Source: Mallotus nudiflorus
Lineage: Eukaryota > Streptophyta > Magnoliopsida > Malpighiales > Euphorbiaceae
Assembly (NCBI GenBank): GCA_947683625.1
Contig: CANTUR010000383.1
Span: 248,001 to 312,000, forward strand
Direction: 5' to 3'
DNA length: 64,000 nt
The notes beneath the pieces are model-generated. The model did not search any database and was not told where the DNA came from. It saw nothing but the letters and a program-made list of their open reading frames with translations. Every line of letters begins with the position of its first letter. Within the stretch, counting starts at the first letter, position 1. This document shows positions 46,701 to 58,608 of the stretch, piece after piece. The translations under genes were made by a program, and so were the position numbers.

Positions 46701-49374
46701 AACTTGTGATATATATTTTCTGCACTGTCCATCAAACTGCATGCATTTTATGAGAATGTTGGCCATAGAGATGCATTCTTCCAGATTATTATCTCTAGCA
46801 ACATCTAAAAGCCTGCTAAGAACTCTAGGAGAATTTATTGCAGCCAAGTGCATGTTATTGGTAGCACAGTCAAATGCAGTTACTAGCACTTCAATAATCA
46901 TCAATGATGCAGCTGGAGGTGTAAGCAATGGCGGAGCCGGTTTTTCCTTGTAGCTGCTTGAAGTGCACACAATCTCCATCAGTGCTGGCAAAAGTTCCAA
47001 TGTCTTTATTTCTGTTGGAGGTGGATTTATGAGGTAGATAAGAATAGCTGCCTCGTGCACATTTCGCTTTAGAGCCATTGCCAAATCACACAACCGCAGA
47101 CCTTTCTTCTTGACATCTTCTACAGCTGACTTGTTTACTGATACAATAGTTGTAAGTATCGACATCGATGCCCTTATTACTCTTTCCTCTTTAGAACTTG
47201 AAATAGCTGTCAGCAGCTGATCCAGAATAACATCCTTTAAGATAGTGTATTTTACTCCATTTTTACTGTTCAACAATTCATAAATTGCTGTAATTTCTAT
47301 GGCATATTCTTCCTCACATTTTGCTAGTTCTTCAGAGAAGCATAGTTTAGATATTGCCTTCTCAAGTATTCCCATTAATTCAGTGTTGGAATCTCTTCCA
47401 GAATTAGCACATAGCTCATTCAAGTTCTTTTGAATATGCAAGTTCTGTTTTCCCGTTGCATCTCTTCTGCGGTGATCTATCTGTGCAATCATACCATTCT
47501 GCAAAGCTGCTGTTGCTTCTTCGTTAGTGACCTGCGCTTGGTGTTGCCATAGTGGCTTCTGAGCTGAATTGTCTTCATCATTGGAATCCAGGATTGTGCC
47601 AACATTTTTGTTTCTGAGTTCCAAGATGGACAAATCAAAATCGCACAAAGAACTGGGGATTCCACTACAAGTTAAGCGACTGGCTTTGACTTCATTAACT
47701 TCCTTCATCGTTTGATTAGTAGCAGATGATAAACCCATCATTCTATACATTGTATCCAATGTAAAGCATGAAGCCTGCAGCGTCCTGTAGGTACCAAAAA
47801 TGACAAAAAAAAAAAGTGTGGTTTCAGTGTCAAAAACTCTATAGAAGGATCATGTAATTAGTAATATGTCTGTAATTGTGATTCTGAACATAACTGAGCA
47901 CAAAATTCTGGTTGCAGATCGTCTTCACCTGCAGTTCTGATTGAGCAATTGTTATCAGCAATGTTTACCTGTTACATAAAGGGAAACTGACCATTCAACA
48001 ATCATGTTACTTGAAAAGTATCGAATTTGCATTTAGATATAGAATTATTTGCTTAAATAGTATCATTCAAAACAATCACCTCTGCATCATCTTCCTCCAA
48101 ATAATAACTGCAGCATGAATTTACTGAAGTTGGAGTATTGGATTGGGATTCCATCAGTACTTCCTTGAGGCATCTGAAGCTGGTGTAGTTATCTTGCTTT
48201 TCAACCTGAATATTTAACGTTGGAGCTTGATTGAAGTGACCAAGAGCTTCATTATCTTCCTGAATTTCTTGAATTTCCAGGCATGTCTTAGGTTTATCTG
48301 TATCAATGGCTGAATTTTCTTGAGAACCAAATGGGTGCACCTTCTCATGCTGCATTAATTTTGATGCCAATACATGAATTAAACATGTGGCTTTGCAAAT
48401 TATGAACTAAAAATCCATCATAGGTACCAGATTATCCATTCTCTTTGGCCTCACCTTATATGTTTGCAAGCAGTTTTGTTGCTCAGTTGAATCTGAAGAG
48501 CAACTGCTGTTGATCACTTGCCTGTCAAGAGAAGCTGATGATTATAGCTATGTTCATAATCATTCAAAATCAAATTCTAGAGTAACATCAAAAGGCTTAG
48601 GATTAGCTAGATGGCACTAAAATTGGAAACATACCAAAAATCATGTGACTCATCACTGTAGTATGAAGCATTTCTGCTGCTGCAATGCCACTGAGGAGTC
48701 TCTCCATACAACATCACCTGATAATACATTAGCCAATGTTTGTGCATCCTCGAAGTCTCCCTGATTGCTTCATTGATGTTGGCCTTATCAAGAAAATTTG
48801 TGACAGATTCTTTACCCTTCTTCCCACTCATTACCTCCATTTCCAACAGAATGCTTGAAGGAAAAAGACTCCTGCAGAGTTCCGGGGCAAGTTCAACTCG
48901 AACAAGCCTCGGCGACACCAACATTGCTTGTAGAAAATGCAAAGCAACTTGCCACTCATCATTTTCGAGTTTCCTAATAATTGATAGGTAAAAGTAGGAG
49001 CAGCAAACCAAATAATGGTTATGAATTCCAGCAGTGACTCCATGTTCATCGAGCAGAGCTGGTGCCTGGAGCATTCTTTCCGAGTTCTTTAACCGATTTA
49101 GCTTCTCTTCTGCACATTTCGCCTGCATTGCAGCTTCAATACTTTCTATACCCCAGTAGAGATTGGACAGAACTGAGTGCTCAGAGAATTCAAAGAACTC
49201 CTGGTTCCTAATATTTAGCTTGGAAATGCAATGAGATTTCAGGGCACCCCATAATTCAGAATTAGCTAAGAGCTCGAAGAAGTACTCATTTACTGTAATA
49301 ACAAGTGACTTAACAGATTCAAGGCTTGGTCTTTCATTATCATGAGATAAAGGGGAGCAAGAAATAGAAGCCAT
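43791..49374 (-). CDS. LIN/CERBERUS-like ARM-WD40 protein without visible U-box
   Basis: Fifteen exons join in phase to about 1315 aa: 49374-48635, 48521-48455, 48349-48080, 47774-46603, 46451-46310, 46216-45971, 45877-45583, 45486-45365, 45257-45138, 45048-44917, 44821-44588, 44510-44364, 44294-44169, 44024-43908, 43808-43791. The N-terminal third is the LIN-specific helical region (SHDNERPSLESVKSLV, EFFEFSEHSVLSNLYWGIES). The middle is armadillo-like helices. From about residue 1019 come WD40 repeats (GLLYSGYSDGSIKVWD, LLTGSADKTIRVWQ). Legume LIN/CERBERUS proteins are predicted U-box E3 ligases needed for symbiotic infection, but I find no CPI-type U-box in any exon. It may therefore be a non-ligase paralogue, described in annotations as LIN-like. 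An extra exon near 47970-47870 is possible. Function is inferred from family only. Confidence 0.88.
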
Positions 49375-49399
49375 GGATCTCTTGAAAGTGTAAACAGTC

Positions 49400-52290
49400 A
49401 GTTCATGATGAAGATAAAGAGCAAGAAGAAGCCATGGAAAGATAATAAAGAAATAGAAGGTTTAGAACAAATTCTCGTGAGAGGTGCTGTAGCCAAATTC
49501 CAAGCGCGTAATTGGTCCCTCCATTCCATTTTCCTAAACGTGACAAAGGATTGACCGTTGCTTACCGCTCAGAGAAGGAAAGAGAGGTGAAAGAAAACAA
49601 ATCTTTTTTATTTTTTTTGTTCATCTTCTGGCGATTGGTAAGTTATATGATGGTGTAACCAAACTTCATATATTATTACAATTTCATATTAAATTTTTTT
49701 TATTTATTAGGTAACTAATTTTAATTTAAACATTAAATGATTTAATATAAATGGTTGTGCGCTGCATGTTAATTTCACTAAACTTTTCATAAAGCATTGA
49801 TACTGAGTAAATAGTTAAATGATAATTTTTATTCGAGGGTATTTTGAAGTGCAGAATTTAATTATTGTATCATCAATTTAAAGGGCAAAATTATCTATCA
49901 AATTTCAGATTATATGATCTTCCTATTGATAAAAAAAATTTATCATCCTAAAATTTACTTATTTTATATTAAATGAACAATAAAAATTTTTTCATGAAAA
50001 TTGTTAAAAATGTTTTTATGTGAAATATAAATTAAAATTAAGTAATTAAAAATAAAATTATATTGTAATAAAGTATGAAATTTGATAATTGTTATTAAAC
50101 AATTCATTTATTCATCTTTGCATGCTCTTTTTATCATATCACTTACAAAATTTTTACCTTTTTCTTTTTCTTTTTCTTTTCCTTTTGCTTTGTTACTTGA
50201 GCATATTTACCTTTATGCAGGAAAAAAAAAAGGTATGGAACAATGATTCTACTCAACTATTGGCTTTATAGGAAAGATTTGGCTGTATTAGTTTGGATTA
50301 TGTTGAATTTCTTTCCAGGCTACTTAGTTGCTGATTATCATCAGAATTGATTTCTGTGTCTGTACTATTAGTCCAACAATCATTTTTGTAATTATATTAG
50401 AATAGATTGATTTTTTTTTTCCTTGCTCTTTCACTATGATTATCATGCATACCTAGGTAGACTTGCATTATTATTATTATTCAATCATGTGAGTTTCTGA
50501 TTTAGCCATTAATCTATTTCAAATTATATTTGTTAGTTGATGTAACCACATGCATCAATGGCGCAACTTTAAACACACCCCAGAATCTTATTGTCACCGT
50601 GATGAATGCATATCTCAACTTCAACAAATGTCCAAGTTATTTATCTATAAATCAAATGGAGAGACATTGAATACCTAATAAATTATTACAATAATAAAAT
50701 AAATAAATTTAATTTTTAAAATTAAAAAAAAGATTCTACTAGGTAGAAATCTTTTTAAAAAGTTGTCATGTACTATACCATATAAGCTCTATATCATCAT
50801 CACCCTCATGTACGACGCCATATAAGCCCTATACCATCATCACCATATTAAAAAATGATTTTAAATTTATTTTTAAAATTGATTAATGCGCTAAAATACC
50901 AAAAGTGAGGTGTTTGGTTCGATTCTTATATGAAGTATACTTGTACTATTTATGTCCTATATGGATTATGATTATAATTTATTTCCTACATGAATTATAA
51001 TTTGTGGTTTATTTGAAATTATAAATGATGTAATGATATATATGTAATATGTCAAAAAAAAAAAAGAAATTAAAGGTTAGGGAGTATTAAATAACACCAT
51101 AGATATTGGGTACTATAATGGAAATTAGTAAAAAATTAGGTACTGCAGGTGCAAATTACCTGTGATGATCAGAATATCATCAAGCACTATTGTCATTTTC
51201 TTGTGAAATACTGGGAAAGCATCAAGGCACAGATTTGTATTTACTTTTGACACACTTTCACACATACTCATGTGTGTAATTTAATTATATATATATATAT
51301 GTGTGTGGTGGATGAATAGGACCACTGCAGAGTGCATGCTGACTTGACAGAAGAAGCTTCATTAAAGTCAGGATTGCAAGGACCATCCTTTGATCCTACA
51401 AGTAATCTACAATTCAGACCCTTAATAAGGTCCTAATGGTCACGAATAAAGATCCAAATTTCATCCCAAAAGATGAAACTAATGCCATATATTCAAGTGA
51501 TTATTATTTGGAAAACTGCTGTTAGGTACTAATTAGAGCACTAATGATGCTTTTTCTTGAACCCCCATGAGGCTAATTAGATCACTAATGATCCATGGCA
51601 TCTCGAACCCCATGTGGGTGTGCTTATCTTAGAATGATATCAGAATTTTCCAGTTCAGAAGTATTTTGTTTTGAGTGATGGAGGCAAATTATGCTTGTCC
51701 TCTTGAGGTTGTCATGAAAAGGACACTACCCAATTACGTAGCAGAACAAGGACCCCCCAATGCAATGCTTTCTAAAGCTCTGAAGAGATGCCTATCACAA
51801 GATTAACAGTATTAGACACAGCCAAATCAGCTTGTACCTGTCAGGACCTTAACCTTACAAATTCATTTATATGACAGATATAGTTAATACTTTTCTTTAA
51901 AATAGAATGAGAAAGAGGGCAATCAATGGTCGCAATTTTCATTAGTTGTTAACATAGGAACATTTTTCCATTATTCAGCATTGGTAAAAAAATACATTGT
52001 ACTACTAAAGTAAAATGCAACCTTAAAGTTTGCTACCAAGATAAAAAAAAAAAAAAAAAACTTAATTCGAATCGAATTAATTAAAATTCAATAAATTATG
52101 AAAAAAAATAAATTTTATCATTGTACTTATTATGAGTTCTAACAATATTTTAGATATAGAAAAATATTATACTTGTCTAGGTGGAGGATTTAAACCATTA
52201 AAGTCACATATAATCTACCAGAAATGATAGAATATAGATATTGTTAAGAAGATTGTAGGGAGTGATCATAAAAATCAAGATATTATTAGT
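49400..52290. other. Intergenic spacer
   Basis: The first 200 bp contain the likely 5' UTR and promoter of the LIN-like gene. The rest is AT-rich with short TA/TG microsatellites (about 51283-51308). A direct repeat of TATAAGC-CTATA-CATCATCACC occurs at about 50780-50850. No gene recognised. Confidence 0.55.
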
Positions 52291-52309
52291 GCAAGGTTAT
52301 TATCATTGC

Positions 52310-52620
52310 ATGGTCAACATTAGAATCTGCATTGGGACCCTAAGACGGGTGGGATTGCAACCTTGTCTGTCACGAGGTGCCCTACATCGTTGGATCAGAT
52401 TCACATGCAACAATGTCATCAATCTAACGATGGATAGAAAAGAGACCACCACGAGTTCCTTTCTACAGTTCCCAGGAGTGTCGGATAACAGTAACACCAT
52501 AGAAGAAGAATTAGTCCGGTTGAGTTCGGAGATCGTAGTCTGGACCAATCCTCTCAGACTAGAATGCCGAAGCCCCTTTGGGCCAATACTCATGCAATGC
52601 AGCCTCATGGGCTAATGGGT
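52310..52620. other. Unassigned GC-richer island, open on both strands
   Basis: Some 310 bp of balanced composition are open for about 100 codons on each strand (plus 52262-52615, minus 52608-52303), with no recognisable domain in either. The surrounding DNA is AT-rich. It could be a fragment of an element or of an unrecognised gene. Nothing more can be said from the sequence. Confidence 0.3.
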
Positions 52621-53030
52621 CTAAAGCTCTTCAGTCTTCACCAGCCTCATCCAAAGCAACCCGTTTATGTTTTGTTGACTTCTTGCATGTATATTTTGTT
52701 GAGCTACTTTTGATGTTTATTTATCAACAGCAATATGAAAAAGATTAGTTAGGAGATTCTCATATTTATGTGGCCAAGTCAACATTCATGTCTACTTCAC
52801 GCATATATCTACTCAACAGTAGTGTGTAACATATTAATATTAGGTAACAGAAGCATCTTTCTGTCATAGAAATCTGACAAAAGTTCACTTGCTCATTTAA
52901 CTAATTTCATAAAAATAATGCATGTTTGTTCGGTTTGACGCACTCTTATCTCAAAAGGGTCTTGCTCACTCTCATTGAATTCTGTTCATATAACACTCAT
53001 GTCGAGTTCACTAAGTAAATATATATCCAC

Positions 53031-53477
53031 ATGCTTTGTTCACACTTCCATGCTGCTAAGTACTTCTGGCCATTGACTATACTATTTCTTCTGATTCCTA
53101 CTTCTGATGGAGAAGCTTCTGTTGGTGCTTTTAGCCAATTGGGTATGCAAGAATCTGATAGTACTCCAACACATTTGAAGTTTTCCCGTTCTGGAAGGCA
53201 CGGAGTAGTCTCATGTGCTAATGATCCTGAAGCGTGTTTGGACAGGGAGAAAAATCCATGGGGTGGAACCACATGTTGTTTTCAGAAGTTTTGCAGAGAT
53301 ACCCTGAGAGATTCCAGGCATTGTGGGGCATGTGGTAGAACATGTGGTTATGGATTTGTGTGTTGTGATGGGATATGTGTGGATGTTCAAAATGATCCTA
53401 AACACTGTGGTTCTTGCTTTGAAGAGTGTAATGGACAAGGTGGGTGTTCTTTTGCTATGTGTGATTATGGTGGGTGA
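53031..53477 (+). CDS. STIG1-like cysteine-rich secreted protein
   Basis: This intronless 148-aa protein has a signal peptide (residues 1-27, hydrophobic core FWPLTILFLLIP) and a C-terminal domain with 16 Cys from about residue 62. The Cys pattern includes TTCCFQKFC, HCGACGRTCGYGFVCCDGIC and HCGSCFEEC, diagnostic of the stigma-specific STIG1 family. Tomato and petunia STIG1 proteins act in the stigma exudate and promote pollen tube growth by binding pollen receptor kinases; other family members serve in roots or stress. The start was chosen because the signal peptide begins there; ATATATATCC about 15 bp upstream is too near to be its TATA box and ATATAAC at about 52987 is a better candidate. 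Length and lack of introns are normal. Confidence 0.93.
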   Translation: MLCSHFHAAKYFWPLTILFLLIPTSDGEASVGAFSQLGMQESDSTPTHLKFSRSGRHGVVSCANDPEACLDREKNPWGGTTCCFQKFCRDTLRDSRHCGACGRTCGYGFVCCDGICVDVQNDPKHCGSCFEECNGQGGCSFAMCDYGG

Positions 53478-55950
53478 TTTATTAATAAATCTCCGTTGTT
53501 TCAATAATTGTTCTTGATAAATTAATATATATCATCTCTTATTAAAATTCGAAAGTTTGAAATTCACTTTCTCATAGTAAATCTAATAAAAATTTTATTT
53601 TATCAAATTTCATTTAATAAAATATTAAATTGTATATCATCATTGCTGATATCTGATTTTTTTCTGTTTACATTTTTTTTTTGGACGGTGTTTACATTTT
53701 TTTTTTTTTTGAAGTTTTACAATTCTAAAAGTTTTAATATCATGGCAAGCATGATAATGATGATTCAGCCATGATCGATGCTCATTAATTTTAGCTTATT
53801 AATAGAGTAACCATTAATGGTGAAGATGAAGATGATCTAATTGATGCTTCCAATAATTTAAATTTAGGCAGACCCTCGCCAATTTGCATTGCATGATCAA
53901 CTTTGTTCATTATTTTTCCTAATTCAACTTTACTATAGTTTTTTTTTTCTATCCACAGTATTTGTTATTTTATTAGTAATTAGAAGAAGAATGTGGGAAT
54001 CAAACTGCAGACTTCAAGTGGCACATTGAAAGAATCTCACACTTTAGAAGTCATTATTATCACATCAAATTATAAATAGTGAACTTTAATTAGAGTTAGA
54101 ATGAAGAAGACTCTGGTAATTAATTGATTGAGTTAAAGATCATTGGCATATTCCTTATATTTTCTGAGTTGCTATTGTGAATAGGACCACTCATGATCAG
54201 TGAACTTCTTGCAAACCTTGCATTCCATCACAATTTTTTTTTAAAATAAAAACAGTAGCGCATATAGACTATATTATTAGAAGAAAATGATGACACGGTC
54301 CAATCTTTTATATTATATTACGGGAACTAATAATTAAACCAAGTGATTAACAAGTTCAACCCATTATTTTTAATTATATGAATTTTATTTTATTTTTTTA
54401 AATTCAATAAAAGTATAGATTCCTGATTTTTTGATGTGAAGTGCTGGAAATGTTGGGTTTGAAACTTTTATTAAATGGGTCAGTTTAATTGCATAAATAA
54501 TAAAAGAAAGAAAATTATAAGCCTACAGCATGTGATTGTGTAACTATTATTAATTCAGTCAGTCAGTCTGAGCCCAGTGTCCTTGTATCAATCTATATCT
54601 CCATTTTAATTTAATATATCAATATTCAAAAACATATAAATAATTAATTTAGTACCTATATGGTATCAATTCTTTTTATCTGTTTTTTATTTTCATTATT
54701 TTATTTGAGATTATTATTTTTAAAATAGAAAAATAGATTTTTATAATCTAAGAAAACAAAAACAAAAATTTTCTTTCCATTTATTAAAAATTTTAGGCAT
54801 ACTATTTAAATTTAGGAAAAAAAATAAAAATTGAAAATAAAAATAATACCAAATTGGTTTTTTGTTTTGTAAGCACATTTTGTTTTTTTTTTTTAAAAAA
54901 AAAAAACCTAGAAGTCAAAAAAAACCCTCTATTATCTTTGTTGACTAGGGTCATGAATTTTTTTTTTCTTTTTATTGGGTTGCCAACTTTGGGTTAGAGT
55001 CTTGAATAAGAAAGGGATCAAATTTTATTGTTACCAATACCCAGTTAAGCATGTGACAAGGTTTATAACTTGCCATCCCCAGCATCAACACACTATTAAA
55101 CTCCAATTAAATTGCTTAATTTGCTCAATAATATTACTAAAATAAATATGTTCATTATTTTGTTCATTATAAATGAAGAAGAATATTTACAAAGGTTGTG
55201 GTCTCAGTGGAGCGCATCATTTAGGAGGGTGGTACCACATGAAATACAAATGGAGTGCATTTCGCCATATGTGCTAAGCTACATGGGCACCTCCCAATTA
55301 ATAAGAACCATGCAAAGCAATTACTACTTTTCCTTTTATTTGATTTGATGATTATTTTCTTTCCTCCAAATGTGAACTCAATGACCCTCTACCTAAAGGC
55401 CTCTTTCTTTCATTGTTTTCTTCCTCAATTGATCAAAGAAATACTCATCTTCCATGCATCTTCCTCGTCACATACATTTTGCTCCATTCTCATCGGCTTC
55501 CTCTCATCATTCATTTGCTAGAATTTGAAAACTACCAAAGAAATTCCATTAGGCCAATATTCCACACGGCTACCTTTCGATACAAATGCAATAAGTCCAT
55601 TTCTTTTATTCCTTTCAAACGATGACTAATTATTTTCGCGTAGTCAATAATCAAAATATATTTTATAATGACAATGAGAAACTGGTTTAGTAGTAATTAT
55701 CCATTATTAGATATAAAATTCAAAATCATTATACTTTACTTGATTTAAAAGGGAAGAACAACTCTTTATAGTGTGTATTTCATTCCATTAATGTTTAGGT
55801 ATCAAAAAATTACAATATAGGTATGAAAAATATATATTCTCTCATTTGTATTTATTCTTACTTATTTTCACCAAACTTTTGAATCTTAATTATACATTTT
55901 CCATTCCAAACTAAGTGTCTTTTTTTATTATTTCACTTAAATTAAAAAAG
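53478..55950. other. AT-rich intergenic spacer
   Basis: No gene recognised. Open runs around 55112-55625 overlap one another in different frames with no domain or start context. T and A homopolymers are frequent (about 53690-53712, 54887-54906). Confidence 0.6.
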
Positions 55951-56202
55951 CATTTAATAGAACCCAAGAGGATATAGATGAGTTGGTGAGGAACTCTTCC
56001 AGCTTAACCAGAAGTCTCAGGTTCGAGCTCTGAGTATGCAGTTACTTTAAAAACTCTTGAGATATACCTTTGCTACCCTTCGGGGTCCGTCCCTGTACGA
56101 ACGGGGATTAGTCTGGGTATGTACAAGCTTAAAGGCACCTCCCACAATTGGAACCCTCTTAGGACACTTTGTATTTAGACGGAAAAAAAAACATTTAATA
56201 GA
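55951..56202 (+). mobile_element. tRNA-derived SINE with 11-bp target duplication
   Basis: The element body 55962-56191 is flanked by perfect CATTTAATAGA copies (55951-55961 and 56192-56202). Near its start is an A-box-like TAGATGAGTTGGTGAGGA and about 40 bp later a B-box-like GGTTCGAGCTC, the RNA polymerase III internal promoter of a tRNA. The body contains the CCCTTCGGGGTCC and GGGGATTAGTCTGGG words typical of plant Au-type SINEs and ends in A-rich sequence. It has no cloverleaf, so it is not a tRNA gene. Transposition uses LINE machinery in trans. Confidence 0.88.
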
Positions 56203-56676
56203 TTTAATTATAGGAAAAAAATAGTTAAATAAGACTAAATTACCCTTTTTAAAATATTGGAAAACCTTATAGAATATTTTAAAGTCAATTAATATAGATA
56301 AAGCTCACACAAGGATAAAATACGAAAAAATTAATGAGAGGTGATAAACGGATAGAATTTATCCGGATAAAAAGGGCATTTTGATCAGAAATAGGTAAAA
56401 AAAAAATGAATTTATGCCATTAATGAGTGATGCAGCTTTCTTGTTTTGCCCTTGTGAAGAACATAAATGACGTCTTGAGAGATGATAAATGTCTATTAAT
56501 GAGACTGTCTCGTAAATGTAATTAGCTTCCTTTACAAGTTGATCTTTATTACATGTTGAATATCAAAGGTCTTTATATATTCTATTAAGTATTCATTCCA
56601 AATTACAATTTTTTTTTTACAAGAGATTGTTATTGAGAAAAAAAAACAAGTTTATAGCAGATTTTAATACAAAAAC

Positions 56677-57096
56677 ATGGAATCATTTTACAACGGAAGA
56701 GCAAGAAATAAGTATTACGTTACGTTCAATGGACATATACCTAGGATCTACACATCTTAGGAAGAATGTGCTTGCTCAGTTGTAGGATTTAAGGGGTATT
56801 TGTATCGGTCTTTCAATACTATGAATGAAGCTATAACTGCATGGAAGAAATTCAGTGAAGCAAATTTTATTGTCCTAGCTACATTGCGTGCTGAGAAGGA
56901 ATCGAAAATGGAGAAGGTTGAGAACAAAACCATTATAATCAAGAGGAAAAATCATATTTCTTTTGATGATTTCAGTTTTCTTCTTTTGGGAATTATTATA
57001 ACTGTGTTCATAGTTGACTTTTATTTGGGGAAGATAACAAAAGTTGTTGATGCAGAATCCTCTACACCAGTTGGGCAATTGCGTCCTAGGTTCTAA
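56677..57096 (+). pseudogene. Viroplasmin / RNase H1 N-terminal domain protein with premature stop
   Basis: A frame from ATG 56677 to the stop at 57094-57096 (140 codons) is interrupted by a single TAG at 56758-56760, where the domain normally has Trp (a G-to-A change from TGG). Before it: NKYYVTFNGHIPRIYTS; after it: EECACSVVGFKG and YRSFNTMNEAITAWKKF, the hallmark of the small RNA:DNA-hybrid-binding domain found at the start of RNase H1 and in caulimovirus P6. The C-terminal part adds a hydrophobic segment (SFLLLGIIITVFIVDFYLG, about residues 101-119), so the intact relative would be a small membrane-anchored protein. Plant genomes carry such host genes. A protein beginning at Met56800 would lack half the domain. 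Probably dead. Confidence 0.7.
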
Positions 57097-57243
57097 AACA
57101 GTTTATGTTTGAAAAGTATAAATTATGATTAGTGTTTTATTTTGAATGTATTATTTCGATGTTATTGGTAGACTTTTATTTGTGGTTTGAAATTAATGAT
57201 ATGGATTACCTTTTTACTAAACTTGAGGTTTCATTTCTTATAA

Positions 57244-58608
57244 TGAAAGAGTCCTAAAGGGAGGGGGGTGAATAGGACTATTGAACAAAAATAGGAAATT
57301 AAAGGAATTCTTTGCAAGAATTGAGTAAGAGTTGAGAAGGAAGAATGAAGAACACAAATATTTAAGGAGTTCGAATTCAACAATAATCCTACATCTCCAC
57401 TTAACTTATCCCCAAGTTAGGATTTTGAATCACCCACAATCTCATTCATAAGATTGAGAATACACAAGAGTTTTATAGCTCACCCTTACAACCTTACAAC
57501 TTGAGTTTTCAAGGCTCACTCAAAAACCAAATTACAAGTGTTTTTAAGGCTCACACTAAAACCAATTTTCCAAGTGTTTTAATGGCTAAACACTTAAACC
57601 AATTCCTTTATAATAGAATCTCACTTCCCATTTTCTAAACCCAGAAAATAGAAGAATAAGACTGCCTATTCTAATCACTCACTAACTCTCATAAGAGTTA
57701 TACACAAAGAATTGTTTAAAGGAAAGTTTAAGAGCTTAATTGAATGTTCAAGAAAATAATGAATAATAAACAATTTTTTTAACCTTTCAATTGAATTATA
57801 AGTTGAATTTATATAGAAAAACACTTAAAAATATAGTTTTTGGATGTATCAATCATGTCTCTAATGTTTATAATTGATTTTGAATCAATTCTTGGATTTT
57901 TGGCAACTCAAAGGATGCTCACGGGCGGCTCACGAGTGAACAGTGCTCGTGAGGAGAAAAAATATATCCGTTGCATTCAAATTTTCCCGTTGGATGCTGT
58001 CAGAGGTCTACTCATGAGCAGGTCACAAGCACTTACGCTCCTGAGGAGAACTTATGAGGGGTATTGCCAGTTTTTGGCAAAAACGTGGCTCTATTGAAGG
58101 ATAGCTCATGACCAATTAGAAAGATGCTCATGAAAGGGACTGAAGATGATTGATTCAGCTAAAATTCTCTTCATAAAAGTTGTAGATAATTTTCTTAGCT
58201 TTTCATAAAAATTTGAATCACCTCAATTGGACATCTGTATCTCAAGATATTTCTGAAATACCAAGAGTTATGCAAACTAAAATGCAAGCTGCATATGCTA
58301 ACTTCGACTGAAGATTTGCATACCCAAATAAACTTGGATTTTGACAAGAAAGCTCAATTTGGAAAGCTTAAGATGTCTACTTCAAAAGTCAAGAAGCTCA
58401 CTTTCTTATTTAAGAGTTCCAAATATGTCAAAAGTCTTCTTCAATCTTAAAGATTCAATCAGCCCGAAAAATCACTATTCATCTAAAAGTGTATATGCTT
58501 GGTATATGTTTGGTATATAATTCCCTACACACTCAATTAAAATTATTAGTATAAAAATTGTTTGTCAAAGTCCAAAATTAGGAGTTTGATCATGCAAATG
58601 GTTAACAA
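57244..58608 (-). repeat. Putative 3' LTR of the right-hand copia element
   Basis: On the plus strand it runs from TGAAAGAGTCC to GGTTAACA, about 1.37 kb. The other LTR is out of the window, so the limits rest on TG/CA ends and the adjacent purine tract. Confidence 0.6.

Noticed and set aside
55962..56040. tRNA gene at the SINE head
   Set aside because: A and B boxes are present but acceptor, anticodon and T-arm pairing are not; the retroposon structure with TSD explains it.
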